From Ascidia mentula (taxonomy: Eukaryota; Chordata; Ascidiacea; Phlebobranchia; Ascidiidae), in contig OX387200.1 in the NCBI GenBank assembly GCA_947561715.1, positions 1,242,501 to 1,306,500 on the forward strand: DNA of 64,000 bases, read 5' to 3'. Below, piece after piece: positions 34,560 to 46,229 of this stretch (its first letter is position 1; every line of letters starts with the position of its first letter). Below the pieces are notes generated by a model. The model had not been told where the DNA came from and did not search any database. It saw only the letters and a program-made list of their open reading frames with translations. A program made the position numbers and the translations under genes.

Positions 34560-34790
34560 CATTAAACACAATTTTTAAACTAAACTAGCAGAGTTCGTTT
34601 TTAAAAAACTAACAAGAATAATTGTGAAACCAAGTGAAACGTAACTAATATATGTTTTTTGTGACACTAAAAGCCCTTTCAGTTGTCAATTTCGCTTTTA
34701 ATCATGTACAATGTCACGCCGATTTATAGTTATGTATCTCAGAACTGAAAATTCCAAATCCAAGAAAAAGTATGAACGGAAAAAATAAAT
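34560..34790 (+). repeat. Copy of a 170-bp dispersed segment
   Basis: The segment with AATTGTGAAACCAAGTGAAACG, then CTTTCAGTTGTC and TATGTATCTCAGAAC, is repeated from 31667 and 47411, each time after a TAAACACAACTT-like lead. Confidence 0.75.
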
Positions 34791-34904
34791 TGGGTGAAGT
34801 ATAACCGGAGAAGGCAAAATGGCACCAAGTCCAGGCTAGGTTAGCTATACGCACGTCGGTAAACAAGCTTGCCAAAATCATTGAAAACCATAGCCTACAT
34901 GGAA

Positions 34905-35570
34905 TATGTCAACAGCACAACCTTTGCCGTCTACAGCCCGTTGACATTGGCTGTGCCAACTCGTTAATCCCTACTAAAAAGGATCTTATGTCCTGCAGGA
35001 TAGCAAAAACAGTCCCAGGGGGCAACCAAAGCAACTTACGTGACCAATTTTTTGCCATTGCGTAGAAAATTGTTGGGGCAAACATTAAATTGCAAATTAG
35101 ATATGGTTTTTGTGATTCATTTTCTCCCAAAACCAACTTGTATTTTTTGCAGCCTATTTAGCTAAAATATTGTCCGACCAGGGGGCGTTTTATGCAACTA
35201 CCCTGCAACTAATTTTGACCTGAATGCGTAGACAAGAGGCGGGCCTAACATAAAAGCACAAATTAAGGTATACTGCTGTGATTCAATTTGAAACTACATC
35301 CCCTTGAACGTTTTGATGCTTTTTCAACTAACTTTTTAACAGCACCCAGCACCAAATTACTGACTGAGAAGAGCAAAAAATGCATTAAAACTGCAACAAA
35401 CACGTTAAAAATCGCCATGTTCACTGCACGTGACTCCCTGCCCATTCAACCCGACAATTGATCCCAATGCATCACCGGTTGCCTTGTGACGTAACTCAGT
35501 TTCTCAGTGATGGAGTAGTACAACAGCACGGGCATTCCCTGCGGGCGAAACTATTTTAAAAAAATACTGA
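34905..35570 (+). repeat. Diverged copy of dispersed repeat R
   Basis: Shows TTTGCCATTGCGTAGAAAATTG, CCAGGGGGC, CGCCATGTTCACTGCAC, AATGCATCACCGGTTGC and ATACTGATATGCG in the order of the copy at 16265. Confidence 0.7.
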
Positions 35571-35680
35571 TATGCGGTCCACAACATTCGCGATGGTACT
35601 AACATTTAGGGTCGTTGTTTGGCGCTACTGAGTTGTCCGAGTCAAGTCGGAAAGTCCGGATAACGTTACCAACCTTGTGG

Positions 35681-35860
35681 TACCGTATTTACTTGATTGT
35701 AAGCGCGACACAAAGTTTTTTAACCTACTGCTTATAATCGAGGGCGGCTTGCATTATTTAATGTCACGCTTATATTTTGTCTGCACCTCTGAGTTTCAAT
35801 GAAATTCACGTTAAAGGGCAGCTTACAATCGGGGGCTGCTTACAATCGAGTAAATACGTC
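35681..35860. mobile_element. MITE with ACCGTATTTACT-type terminal inverted repeats
   Basis: The left end ACCGTATTTACTTGATTGTAAGC (35682) is mirrored by GCTTACAATCGAGTAAATACG (about 35838-35858), with internal GCTTACAATCGGGGGC copies. About 180 bp, noncoding. The target duplication is not clear. Confidence 0.8.
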
Positions 35861-36528
35861 AAATGTTCAGAGAATTGTAAGTCTATAGTTACAAATAGAG
35901 ATTGGATGCACGTTTAGAAATGTCGCTGAGGTAGGGCACCAATAAAGGCACAGAAGCTCACTGAAATCTAGCGGCTACAAGTACATTATTGTTAATTAGA
36001 ATTAACCTGTGACTTAGTTTAGTGCGGCAAAGAAGAATTTGTGATAAACACAGATAAGAATTTGGTTATTAATTAATTTATACTTTCCACTTTAGATAGG
36101 GTTCTTTTTTGTTGTGTTTTGTGCTGGATGCATTTGGTCGTTAGAGCCACGTGAATGCGTACGTAAACTCTCCGTTGAATGCATCAAGTACAAACATAAC
36201 AAAACAAGTTGTATATCAACAGAATATTAAAAATTCATGTGTTAACTACTACTAAAAAAAAACGCTAATTAGTTTTTTAGCAGCCAATGGCTTCACCTTT
36301 CACATTGTAGCTAACCATATGTACTGAATATTGTTGTGTTCAGTGTACACAACACCATGCGCAGTATTTAAGACTAAGTAAAAGAAGTCAGATGGTATAT
36401 GATGCTCAGATTGCCTTGGAATTGCATTTGATAAAATATTTATTCAACGTCTTGGATTTTTGTGTTTTTGTTACAGCACTTGTAAAAAGATCAACTACAG
36501 TGTCATAAATTTATTTACACAGCTAAGA
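35861..36528. other. Upstream region of gene C, no motif assigned
   Basis: AT-rich flank before the gene C start. I could not pick out a TATA box or other promoter element with confidence. Confidence 0.3.
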
Positions 36529-36589
36529 ATGGATTCAAATTTAGCAATATTTTTGATAGTAATCTGTGCTTTTTTGCATTGTGAAATTG
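36529..36589 (+). CDS. Gene C exon 1: signal peptide
   Basis: 61 nt, phase 1 end before gtaagt, hydrophobic core LAIFLIVICAFL. Same length and phase as gene A exon 1. Confidence 0.82.
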
Positions 36590-39500
36590 GTAAGTGCTTG
36601 GTAACCTATTAAAAACACTGTGCAAACTATTTACTAATGGATACCAATGTTTTTATTCTGGTGTATTTATTTGGTGGCTAAATATTTGGTGGAATGGTAA
36701 GTTATATTTTACCAATGACAATAAATAACACCAGGTTTAATTATTTAGAACAACACATGTTATTTGCCTGTCAATATATATTTAGAATGTGCATCCAAAA
36801 AGCCACTGTTTCCAGTATATCAATTAATATTAGGGTGTGATTAAATTCAATATAAAACATTAGTGTTTGTTGCATTTTAAGGTAGCAGAAATGACATCGA
36901 TATTTATTAAAAATAAGAAGCAGGAAATGTTGTACAACACAAGGATACTGTAGGGGTAGCTTTTCAAAGTAGCTAAAATTTTTTATTTTGTGATAAGATT
37001 TTTATTTTGTGACAAGATTTGTCTTTACTGTAGCACAGCTGATCTGTCTTAAAGGTTGCAAAATTATTCTGCTAATAAATTGGAGTTTAGGGTTATTTTG
37101 GTGTTATCCATCCAAATCAAATTAGAAAAGTACATCGAAAAATATTCGTTAAAGTTGGGTGGTTGTATGGAAATATGGTGTACAGGTTAGGGGATTACTA
37201 GATATGAGGCTTACTGTTATATAATCACTAATAAACTACATTAAGACACATATTTTATTTGTCTGTGTCCAGATTAGTAATTTTGCTCCTTTTTCAGATG
37301 CACAACAAATCTTCGAATCCCATGGACTAACAAACAAAGGACGGGTAGCTGTGAACTTTTCCCCAGTCTTTAATACAACAATACCACAAGAAACCTCATT
37401 TTGTGGATGGAACGTCAATTCATTTGATGTAATATTTGTAGGGCCAACTGGATGTGTGCCTAATCTCCCATCTAATGTTCAATGCTCAAACAATCATGGA
37501 AGTTACACCTCAACATATTTAGCAACTGCTCTAACATCCAGCCCAGCAAACTATAATGTATCCTTTCAATGTTCACCTGCAAACAACAACACATTTATTT
37601 TATCAGCTGAATGTAAGATACTAGGTTATTATTATTATTGTGTTACTTAAAGTAAAATAGACCAGAGAGATATTTTACCCCATATGCGTTTGTTAGATTG
37701 TTCCAGTGTGATTTCAAATGCTGGACCAAGCATAGTGGGAAATAATCGAACTTATGGTGCAACAGCACAATTTAAATGCCAAACAGGACAGGAGTTGTTT
37801 TACAGTAACTCAACTCCAGGTATCAGTGACACAATTTGTCAAAATGATGCAACATGGTTTGGTGCAGATGGATTGGAATGTTGGTCAGGTACTGTGCAAA
37901 AACCTGTTTATACACATATATATTTTTTTGGGGGAGGGGATTCTCATGATTTTTATTCTGTGATAATCATAATAAAAATGCAGTATGCATGCTTTATATT
38001 ACCAAGAAATATTTTGTTTTTACAGTGCTATATGTGCACAAGCACAATACTTTGCTTTGTTCAAATTTACAAATCAAGTAAGGATGTAACTTAATATACA
38101 GTTGTGTAGCTGACAAAAATACAAATACAACTGTTTTATACAGCATTAACATAACTGTTTAATTGCTTTTGTGCTAAATGTAAATTCTTGAGCTCCAATT
38201 TTTGTAAGGGTATTGGTTATCGTTTGCAACATTTTTTTGCCATGTACAACAACAGAAGTACAATTACCTTCACCATTATATATAACATAAAATTTATTGT
38301 TTTGTTAAGTAAAATGATTTTATGCTTTGAAAACTGGTTGCTACTGCTATAAGGCCTCCATTAAAGAGTTAATGAACAAACCATTGAAACAATGGCATAA
38401 TTGTGCATGGTAAATGTTTTAGTAAATATGTTTGGTTTAACATGCAATTGGCGATGGTGTTTCATAGCTAGAAATATGTCAAGACGAAGTAACCTGATTT
38501 ATTTTAGCTCCATTTCCAAGCCTTACTGGAAGTGTATCTGGACAAGCTGGTAGTTCAATAGAAGTTGGTTGCACTTATAACCAGAGCGTTATACCTACCG
38601 GGAATCAATATGTTGTTGAAGTTAATGGGAAAAAAACTCAAACAATACTCCTTGTAAGTTTAGAAATTGTTCTATGTGAAGTCAAAAAAGTTCTGTAGTT
38701 CTATAAATTGAAAAATATTACTGTAGGTACCATTTGTTAAGCAAAAAAATAATCCGCAATAAAAAATTTTTGCCACACTTCATTCTTGACATAAAATATA
38801 TTAATTTGCAAACTCAAATTACATTCATTTGAATAGTGGCCAAACAAGCAACTTTGATTACACAAAAAAAAACATTTCTAGTTTAATTTTCTTAATTTTA
38901 CCGTATTTTCCAAAGAATTATTTTAATGTGAGTTGCTTTTGTGTTGTTGACAAGGCTCACTGAATAGCAAGGGAAACATGTGGTTTTTTAGGTTTAACTT
39001 TATAAATTTGTAATATGGGATTCTGTTTAAGGGCCGGACATACCAATTTCAACTTACTCGTGAAATGAATGGGCAAATGATTCGATGTCAAGCTCTTACA
39101 AATTACACAAAGGTCAGACCTGACAGGGGATGGTCTCAACCAGCAATATTAAAAATATCTTGTGAGTAGAATTTTAATTATTGTTTACTATTGCAGTGTG
39201 TAATTTCTTTTTGTATATTTGAACATGTTCAAATAATTATTATACCAAGAACAGGAGATCATTTTTTTTCATTTTAACTCACTGCACAGGGTCCTAAAAG
39301 GTAAATTTAATGAAATCCAGTACTGCAGAAGTTTTACCTGTAAATATATTAATGCATGCATTTTTGATTATTTTTTCTCTAAAAATATCTTATCAATTGG
39401 TTGTTTAATTTGCCTCGAGCTAATACCCAACAAATGGTTTCTTAAAACTGTGAAGCACTAAAAATTGAATTCACTGTCTATGGACGTGTGCAAGTATTAA

Positions 39501-42500
39501 AATCATGACTTTTAATATTAAACATATTTTTTCCTAATATTTAATTGAAATTCACTTCACAGGGTCCTGATAATATAGCACTGAATTACACCATCAATAT
39601 GCATATAATTTAAATGTAAGGTAGTTAAAATGTAACTCTAAACAATGCTTTTAAAGCAGTACAGGCATAGGTTTGTGGATAACTGTAAAGAAGTCTTTAT
39701 CACATAAATTCCAAGTTTCAACCTAATAAAAGCAACAAATCAAACTTTAGGTAAAGCACCCATCAGACACTAAACTGAATAATATTGCAATTACAATGCC
39801 AGAAAAAAAAGCATAAACAGCCCAGGGGGGTGTTTCAGCAACTAAATTTGATGCCATTGCATAGAGAAGAGTTGGAACTTACACAAAAATGCCAATGAGT
39901 TGGCAGTTATATGAATAATTTTTCTGCAAAATCCAGTTTACATTTTTTATTGCTTTTTTTTACCAAAAAAACTGACTATCCAGGGGGGCAAACGACCCCA
40001 GGGGGTGGCCAAACCATTTTTCGAGGAGCTAAATTTCATCAAAATTTGTAGATATGGGATGGATCTTTCATAAAATCAAGAAAGATCGGCCACTTAAAAG
40101 ATTCATTTTTTCACAGATACAACCTGAATTTTGTGCTCCAATTTCACCACAATTTCAGCATCACCCATCACCAAGTAAATTCTTGACTGAAATGGCCCAA
40201 AACCCCACAAAAACTGCCCCAAACAACCTAAAATTTACCATGACAACAGCACATGCATGTGCACTCATTCGACCATAAAATTGACCCCTATGCATCACAT
40301 CTTTGCTCTGTGACGTACCCTTTCCATTGTGACAAAGGCCCACACAGTGGGCATTTCCAACAACAGAAACTTAATTTTAAAGAAATACCAATATGCGTCC
40401 TTCAGTAGTTTATATTCTGCGTATTTTGTTGCCTGCCCTAAGAGGCTTTTAACTGTCTGTGGTAATTTTCTGCTAATATTTATTAACAATAAAAGGGTTT
40501 ACATGTTATTAATTAGGAAACAAAAAACAACCTAAGTTGTCGTTAGTTGTGCGAAGTGTTGAAATCATCTGTCACAACGATTACACACTTAAAAATCCTT
40601 AAAAAATGAGATTAATGTCTTTATATGTTAATTACATTCAGATCCACCTACAATTTTCAACATCACTGTGCAGGGCTTATTTCAGCAAACTGAAAATCAG
40701 TATATTATTCTGCAAAACACTAGTATAAGATTAAATTGCACTGTGGATTCAAATCCCCGATCCCAATGTGTTTGGTCATATGATAACTTGAATGAACGCA
40801 ACAAATCATGCAGCATAGAGAGAAAATTTAGTGATTCAACAAATGCAACTTGTGAAGCCACTAATGGCATTGGTACATCTGCCAACACAACCATTTCAAT
40901 TGTGTCAGTTCCAACGATAAGTAAGTTATTGATTTTTAACTTCACACTTTCTTTCTTTACTCAATAATTGATATTCAGGACAACCAAAGATAACAGTGAA
41001 TGATCAGGCAGTTGATAGCAATGCAACAAAGCTTCTTAGTCAAAGTGATGCTGCGATTATTAATTGTACTGTCGACTACCAGAGTTATCTTGGTACAACT
41101 TTTAAGTGGACAAAAGATGGGATTGATGTTAAGTTAGATGTATATGGTGATAGCATTTTGTTGAAAAATATTACACCAAATGACACTGGTACATATGTAT
41201 GCAAGTCTTCTGATGTGTTTGGAACTTTTCAAACAAGGATTAACATTGATGTTCAATGTAAGTTGGCGCCATAGAAAGTTTGCATGTGGTGATAATTAGA
41301 AATAGTTTGTCCAATCAGATCTGCATGTTTTAGAGTGTTGTTTGACATGTTGTGTGAAAAAATTGTTTTGGAAGCTATTGCAAAATGTATCATTGATTAC
41401 ATATCTTAATTGATCAAAATTTGTTTTGTTAAGATTGACTTTACCTTGAAGTGTGTCATTCGATTACCTTACTTGTGGTTTTGTATGGTATCTGGTGGCG
41501 AAAAATGTAATAATCATTAATTTCGTTTATTTTAAATATCTTGCTTAACTTATTAATGACTTGGTGTTCAGTGAAGGGATGTCTGTTGGCTGCAGCAATT
41601 CTATTCCAAAATTGCAACCTACTTCTCTATTCCGATCTTAAACTTCCACATTTATTTATAGAATTGTTCTTTTGTAAAACATAATGTCTGTTGTTTCTTT
41701 CTATTTCTCTTTTATATCTCTTTACATTTGCCACCTTTCACACACCCCAGTGTAAAAGAGCTGCAGACAGGGTGTACACACTGATAAGTGTAGGTGTAGC
41801 TGTTGACTGTGTCACTGCACTAGCTTTCACACTAGCAGGCTCATAGATATCCACTTTTACACTAGTAGACACACCCAACAGATTAACATTGACCAAAATG
41901 TACCACAAAGTGCATACACTATACAGGTCGAAACAGTATGTACACCCTGTCTGTAGCTCTCAATGATTATTATTGCTCTTTTTCCAGTGTAAGAATTACT
42001 AGGATTTTAGCTTACTAATATAATGTAATTACAAGTGGGAGAAATGTTTCCACCTCGTGTATCACAGCTTATGTGTACAAAGCCTTTGGGAAGTTTCACA
42101 ACACTCGTAGCATTGCCACTGATTGTCTATTAGGATTTTTCCTCTGTTTGTGATTATTTTAATTAGCAGAAATCAGAAAACATAAAATAACATACCAGGA
42201 TATCACAACCTAATATGTATGACTTTAAAGGTTTTATTTCCAATGCTTACTCCATCATCAAAAAAAGATAGAAATTCTATTTGGTACAAGTTGCTGAAAT
42301 TTTTCCTAATATACAATTTGTATTAATGTGCATCAAAGCCAATGAATGGTTGAGCACTTAGCATGGTGCTGTTGTTTAAAATTCAACATTTTTTCATGTA
42401 CCAATTTATAATTGTTCTGCACTATTTAAACAATAATGGTATATATTTTGTAATTGTTCTAATGTTGGCTTTACAAGTTAATATATTTTCATAGACCAGC

Positions 42501-43583
42501 CATACACTGACAGCAATTTGAACTGCCAACCAAACCAACCATGTGATATTAATGTGTATTCAAATCCTCCACCTTTTGCATCTGTTTTAATATCACCAGG
42601 TTTGTAATGCTTGAATCATGTTAAGATTAAAACTTGTTTTTTTTAAATTATTTGTTTTAGGAGGTGGGAATAAAAATCTTACATGGATGTCAAATAATCA
42701 GCAGGGGTACACATATCAAATTAAAGTATGTTTTATTCCATATGAAATGAAAGTCATCATGACAAAATAATAACCAAACACTTAAAATTTTAGTACACAA
42801 TTGAGAAATCAAATTTCTTGTAAGTTAAATTTTTAGGTTGTGGCTGCTTAATAATAAAAAATTCAATTGGAATCATCATTTGTGTCACCTGAGGAAATCT
42901 GGGCATATAGTTGGTTATTTAATTGTATGATAATTATGAACACATCCTGTATTAAGATTTCCCAGTGTATCAAGATTCCCATTTAAATCCACTTGACTTT
43001 CTGCTATTTTTTTTTTTTATTGCAAACCAGATTTGAAACTAGTTTTTTCATATATTTTCATTGATGCACATTGTGGTCACAGTGGTTGTTGAAATTACTG
43101 TTTGGTTTTGTGCTGTAGGAGCCAGCAGGAACCTACACTTTGGAAGTTACAAATTCTATTGGAACAAGCTCGATTACAATAACACTATCTTCAATCACTA
43201 CCAGCCAATTGGGATTGATTATTGGAATATCTGTAGCAGCTTTTGTTGTTGTGATTCTTGCAATAATACTTGCAGTATTTTGTTTCAAAAGATCAACAGG
43301 TAAGTGAGAAATTGTAACATGTTGTATATTGTTGGGTTATTAAACCCAAAGTTTTGTTTCATATTACTGTTGTTATCTTGCAGGTAACAAAATGAAAGGA
43401 ACACCTGCAAAGGTTTCACGGGAAGTACCTACTTATTTCAACACATGTGAGTATGAAAACACACCTCCCCAACCTAATACACCCACATATGAAAACACAC
43501 CTGAGTATCAGAATGTGGCAACTTATCAAAATACAACTGGAAACCAAAGTGCATCAGCATATGAAACATTTGGTTCCAGTTAA
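36529..43583 (+). CDS. Gene C: CCP + four-Ig transmembrane receptor, complete model
   Basis: Eleven exons: 36529-36589, 37298-37612, 37697-37888, 38508-38653, 39032-39161, 40642-40920, 40979-41257, 42495-42599, 42661-42725, 43119-43299 and 43384-43583. Total 1953 nt, 650 residues plus stop, all phases consistent. Signal peptide 1-20 (MDSNLAIFLIVICAFLHCEI), N-terminal domain 21-125 in a single exon, CCP 126-189, Ig1 190-281, Ig2 282-374, Ig3 375-467, Ig4 468-about 549, transmembrane 555-580, tail to 650. Same architecture as gene B, with near-identical proximal parts and an unrelated-looking N-terminal domain. Presumed type I surface receptor signalling through tail tyrosines. The exon count differs from B only because the N-terminal domain is uninterrupted. 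Confidence 0.87.
37298..37612 (+). CDS. Gene C exon 2: N-terminal family domain
   Basis: 105 residues beginning DAQQIFESHGL, with NFSP, FCGWNV, TGCVPN, VQCSNN and FQCSPANN. Phase 1-1, donor gtaaga. Homologous by landmarks to gene A exon 2; identity to gene B exons 2-4 is barely visible. Unknown fold. Confidence 0.8.
37697..37888 (+). CDS. Gene C exon 3: CCP/sushi-like domain
   Basis: 64 residues with Cys in YCSS, FKCQ, TICQ and LECW, and ATWFGADG. Residues after the second Cys nearly equal those of gene B exon 5. Confidence 0.85.
38508..39161 (+). CDS. Gene C exons 4-5: Ig-like domain 1
   Basis: Exons 38508-38653 (phase 1-0) and 39032-39161 (0-1). Cys in VGCTYN and MIRCQA. VVEVNGKK precedes the intron. 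Same split position as in genes B and D. Confidence 0.78.
39785..40405 (+). repeat. Copy of dispersed repeat R in gene C intron 5
   Basis: Nearly full copy, colinear with 16450-17050: GATGCCATTGCATAGAGAA, CCAGGGGGGCAAACGACCCC, GGATCTTTCATAAAATCAAG, CCATGACAACAGCAC and ATACCAATATGCGTCCTT. Confidence 0.85.
40642..41257 (+). CDS. Gene C exons 6-7: Ig domains 2 and 3
   Basis: Exon 6 (40642-40920) has RLNCTV, CVWSYDN and [11 protein letters not shown]. Exon 7 (40979-41257) has IINCTV, FKWTKDG and [11 protein letters not shown]. Each is a 93-residue phase 1-1 unit, separated by a 58-nt intron that is also short in genes B and D. Confidence 0.9.
41755..41983. mobile_element. hAT-type MITE with 8-bp target duplication in gene C intron 7
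   Basis: The element begins AAAGAGCTGCAGACAGGG and ends with CCCTGTCTGTAGCTCT followed by a short tail GCTCTTTTT. It is flanked by CCAGTGTA at 41747-41754 and 41984-41991. The matching place in gene B intron 9 (27310-27317) has a single CCAGTGTA and no insert, so the boundaries and duplication are well supported. The 8-bp duplication points to hAT. Confidence 0.88.
42495..43299 (+). CDS. Gene C exons 8-10: Ig-like domain 4 and transmembrane helix
   Basis: Exons 42495-42599, 42661-42725 and 43119-43299. NLNCQPNQPC, LTWM and AGTYTLEV again lack the F-strand Cys. The helix, from LGLIIGISVAAF, is one residue longer than in gene B (an extra Val). Confidence 0.87.
43384..43583 (+). CDS. Gene C exon 11: cytoplasmic tail with Y-x-N motifs
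   Basis: 66 residues. Tyrosines at 602 (YFNT), 608 (YENT), 620 (YENT), 626 (YQNV), 632 (YQNT) and 644 (YETF), so five fit pY-x-N. The last 40 residues match gene B, but the tail stops four residues earlier (GSS then TAA). Confidence 0.9.
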
Positions 43584-44221
43584 AAGCACTTTAACTACTG
43601 ATTTTGGAAAGAATGTGAATGTACTAACCACTACTACATCTTAAATATATATTTGGTTTAAATTGATTTAAACTTAAGGTTAGTCAACATTGTGATTATT
43701 ACAGTGCACTGTTTTTGCATTGCATATGATCATCTATCCATTTATCTGTGATCATCTGTCATTTCGAGACAGAATGCGAATGTATTTTATTTGGGTTAAA
43801 TTTATTTAAAGTTGGCCAACGTTGTGATAACCTTCCAGGTAAAACGATTGGTACAAGTTATTACAGTGTGGTATTCTTGTAAAAACATCTGCAACTTTTA
43901 ATTTCTCATTGATTTTAAAGCTGATTCGAAAACGTAAAGGAAATAAACCTGTGCAAATACCTGAAGTTCAAGCAATCAAGTACGGTTCCATTTACTCCCT
44001 TGTATTGCTGGGGTTAATGTTTTACCTGACTTAATAGAACACCTTCCTTTTGTTTGCCAGGGTGTTGAGTATTTCAGGAAGGTTGACTTTAAATGACTTT
44101 GTGTTAAACTTTCCTGTGTAAATTTACAATGTTGTAAGAAACCTGTGACCACTGTTTGTTCTCTATTCGTGTTTCATAACGTTTTTACTTAATGTCCATC
44201 ACTGTGTGTTTTTAATATTTT

Positions 44222-44227
44222 AATAAA
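44222..44227 (+). terminator. Possible poly(A) signal of gene C (AATAAA)
   Basis: Canonical AATAAA about 640 nt after the stop, in a stretch conserved after gene B. Confidence 0.45.
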
Positions 44228-45830
44228 TGAATGTGATCTTCGTTGCGTAAAGTTTCTATTGCAAGGATTTTTCTATCGCCAACCTTATAGTGAGCAATAG
44301 GAGAATAGGCGGTAATTAAGTGATTCATTACAAAGAGCCATTTAAACTTTTTTTGGACGATTTGAACTTTGTATGTATAAATGTTCTGCCGTTTACACTC
44401 CATATATTGGTTGATTTGGCGGCTTTGGCTTTAATTTATGCGAAATTCTGCATCACTTACTTTTGTGATCAAACTAAGGTGATCAATATTACGTAGGGTT
44501 TTTACGTGAAACAACATGCTCGGGGACGAATACGCGGAAGGCGGTTTACAGGCAAGGACTCCTTTCCTTCACAAAACTTCCGTGTTGGCAGGGAAGCTAA
44601 TATGCGAAATGAGTGTTTTGCTCTCTGCTCTATCTACCACCTTCTTTACTTACGAATAACCGATGTAATAAGTTTAACGAGAACACTCAACAAGACCTTG
44701 GGAAGTTGCACAAACATAGTTTTTTGAAGGTTTTGTGATGAAATTCATCCGACCGCATTATGAAATAATTGGCCTTACTTTTGGGACAAGACACAATGTA
44801 GCGTGAAAATACTTTTCTGTTTGTAAGAAAACAAGGCGTGTCTTCAACCATAAATATGTTAGTTGTCGTTTCATAAATTCCTACATGTGATAAAAGGACA
44901 GTGATCACTAAGCTAAGTTTGAATCATTGTTATAACACAGCTTTTAATTGCGTCGCACTGCTGTAATTAATACTTTGTCACCGGATAGTTCGATAGGTTA
45001 CTGTGCGCTGGTGAACCCAACATATGTCTCGATGTTAAAGCCAACCAGGAAGTAATTCTATGATGTTACAAGGAGTGCATGGGTGCCACGGCTTTATCAT
45101 ATTGCACAATAGATGCAGAAATACGGAGCACATACATTTTCACCGAAGTTTGTTGATAAATGATTTTTGTCCGAAAAACAAATTTCGCAGCTCACACATA
45201 AACAGATGCGAATTTCATCATTCAAGTTAGTGATCCTGAAAAAAATATACTTTTGATCAGTTGCTTGACGTCATAATATCACATATACTGCATACTTACA
45301 GAAATATGGTCATACATAACCTTTAGTGTTATTTGCAATGGTGTAAGGGATGAGGTGTTGTGTACAATGGTAGTGCAAACAAACCCTCGTAATATCCTGT
45401 TTGCGTACTAGGGTGGATATGTGTGTTCAAACAATCGTCAACTTTCACTTTCTTTATTAGGATTATTAGACTTTAGGGTTATCATATTTGTCAACGCACA
45501 ATTGCGACAGAGTTATATCAGTCACGTAGACAAATTTGTAGTCCCAAATCTTAAACATCTGAACACTTTTTCCCATTAGAACCGTTTTTTCCCCAGAATT
45601 AAACCAGGAGATTACATTTGTGACTTGCTTCTTACTGTTTTGAATCAGACGAAAACCCCCATGAAAATTGACATAATTTGCAAACCTTACGTTTATTGAT
45701 CGTTTTGTTTCTCAGAGCCGAAAATTCTAAACCCAAGAAATAGCTTGCTTGGAAACTGGCTATGAACGGTCTCCTGAACTAAATACAATCTTTATCGCCC
45801 TCTTGCGGAGAACAAGATATCTGTCCCGAG
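44228..45830 (+). repeat. Duplicated downstream block, copy 2
   Basis: Paralogous to 29492-31930, colinear over most of its length. Includes the GCGACAGAGTTATATCAGTCACGTAGACA stretch matching the one near 31424. Confidence 0.8.
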
Positions 45831-46229
45831 TAAAATACACGCACTCCTAGAAATATATGAAACTGCTGGTTTATGGCGTTGATTTCTCAATTGTATAGAG
45901 CGTAAATTCTTGTTCGTGGCTGTTGGCAGGATTTATATGCGTTTTAAAAGTATAATTTGGAACTAAGCAAAGTGGTGTAGGATATTCCAATGACACACCG
46001 TTTTTACATGACACAAAATCACATCAGAGACCTGTACACTATAAATAAAGCAATCATTTTTCAGTGTTGTTGTTTTCAACAAATTGTTGTTTCCCTTCTC
46101 AAAAAAAACTAGGTCTTGACAAAATAAATTCAGTTTAGGGACTTTCCCAAAAACATTTTGGCGATAGAGGGCGTTAGAATTATACATAAAAGCTTTAAAT
46201 GGGACTCGTTACCAGGCCAGGATAAACTG

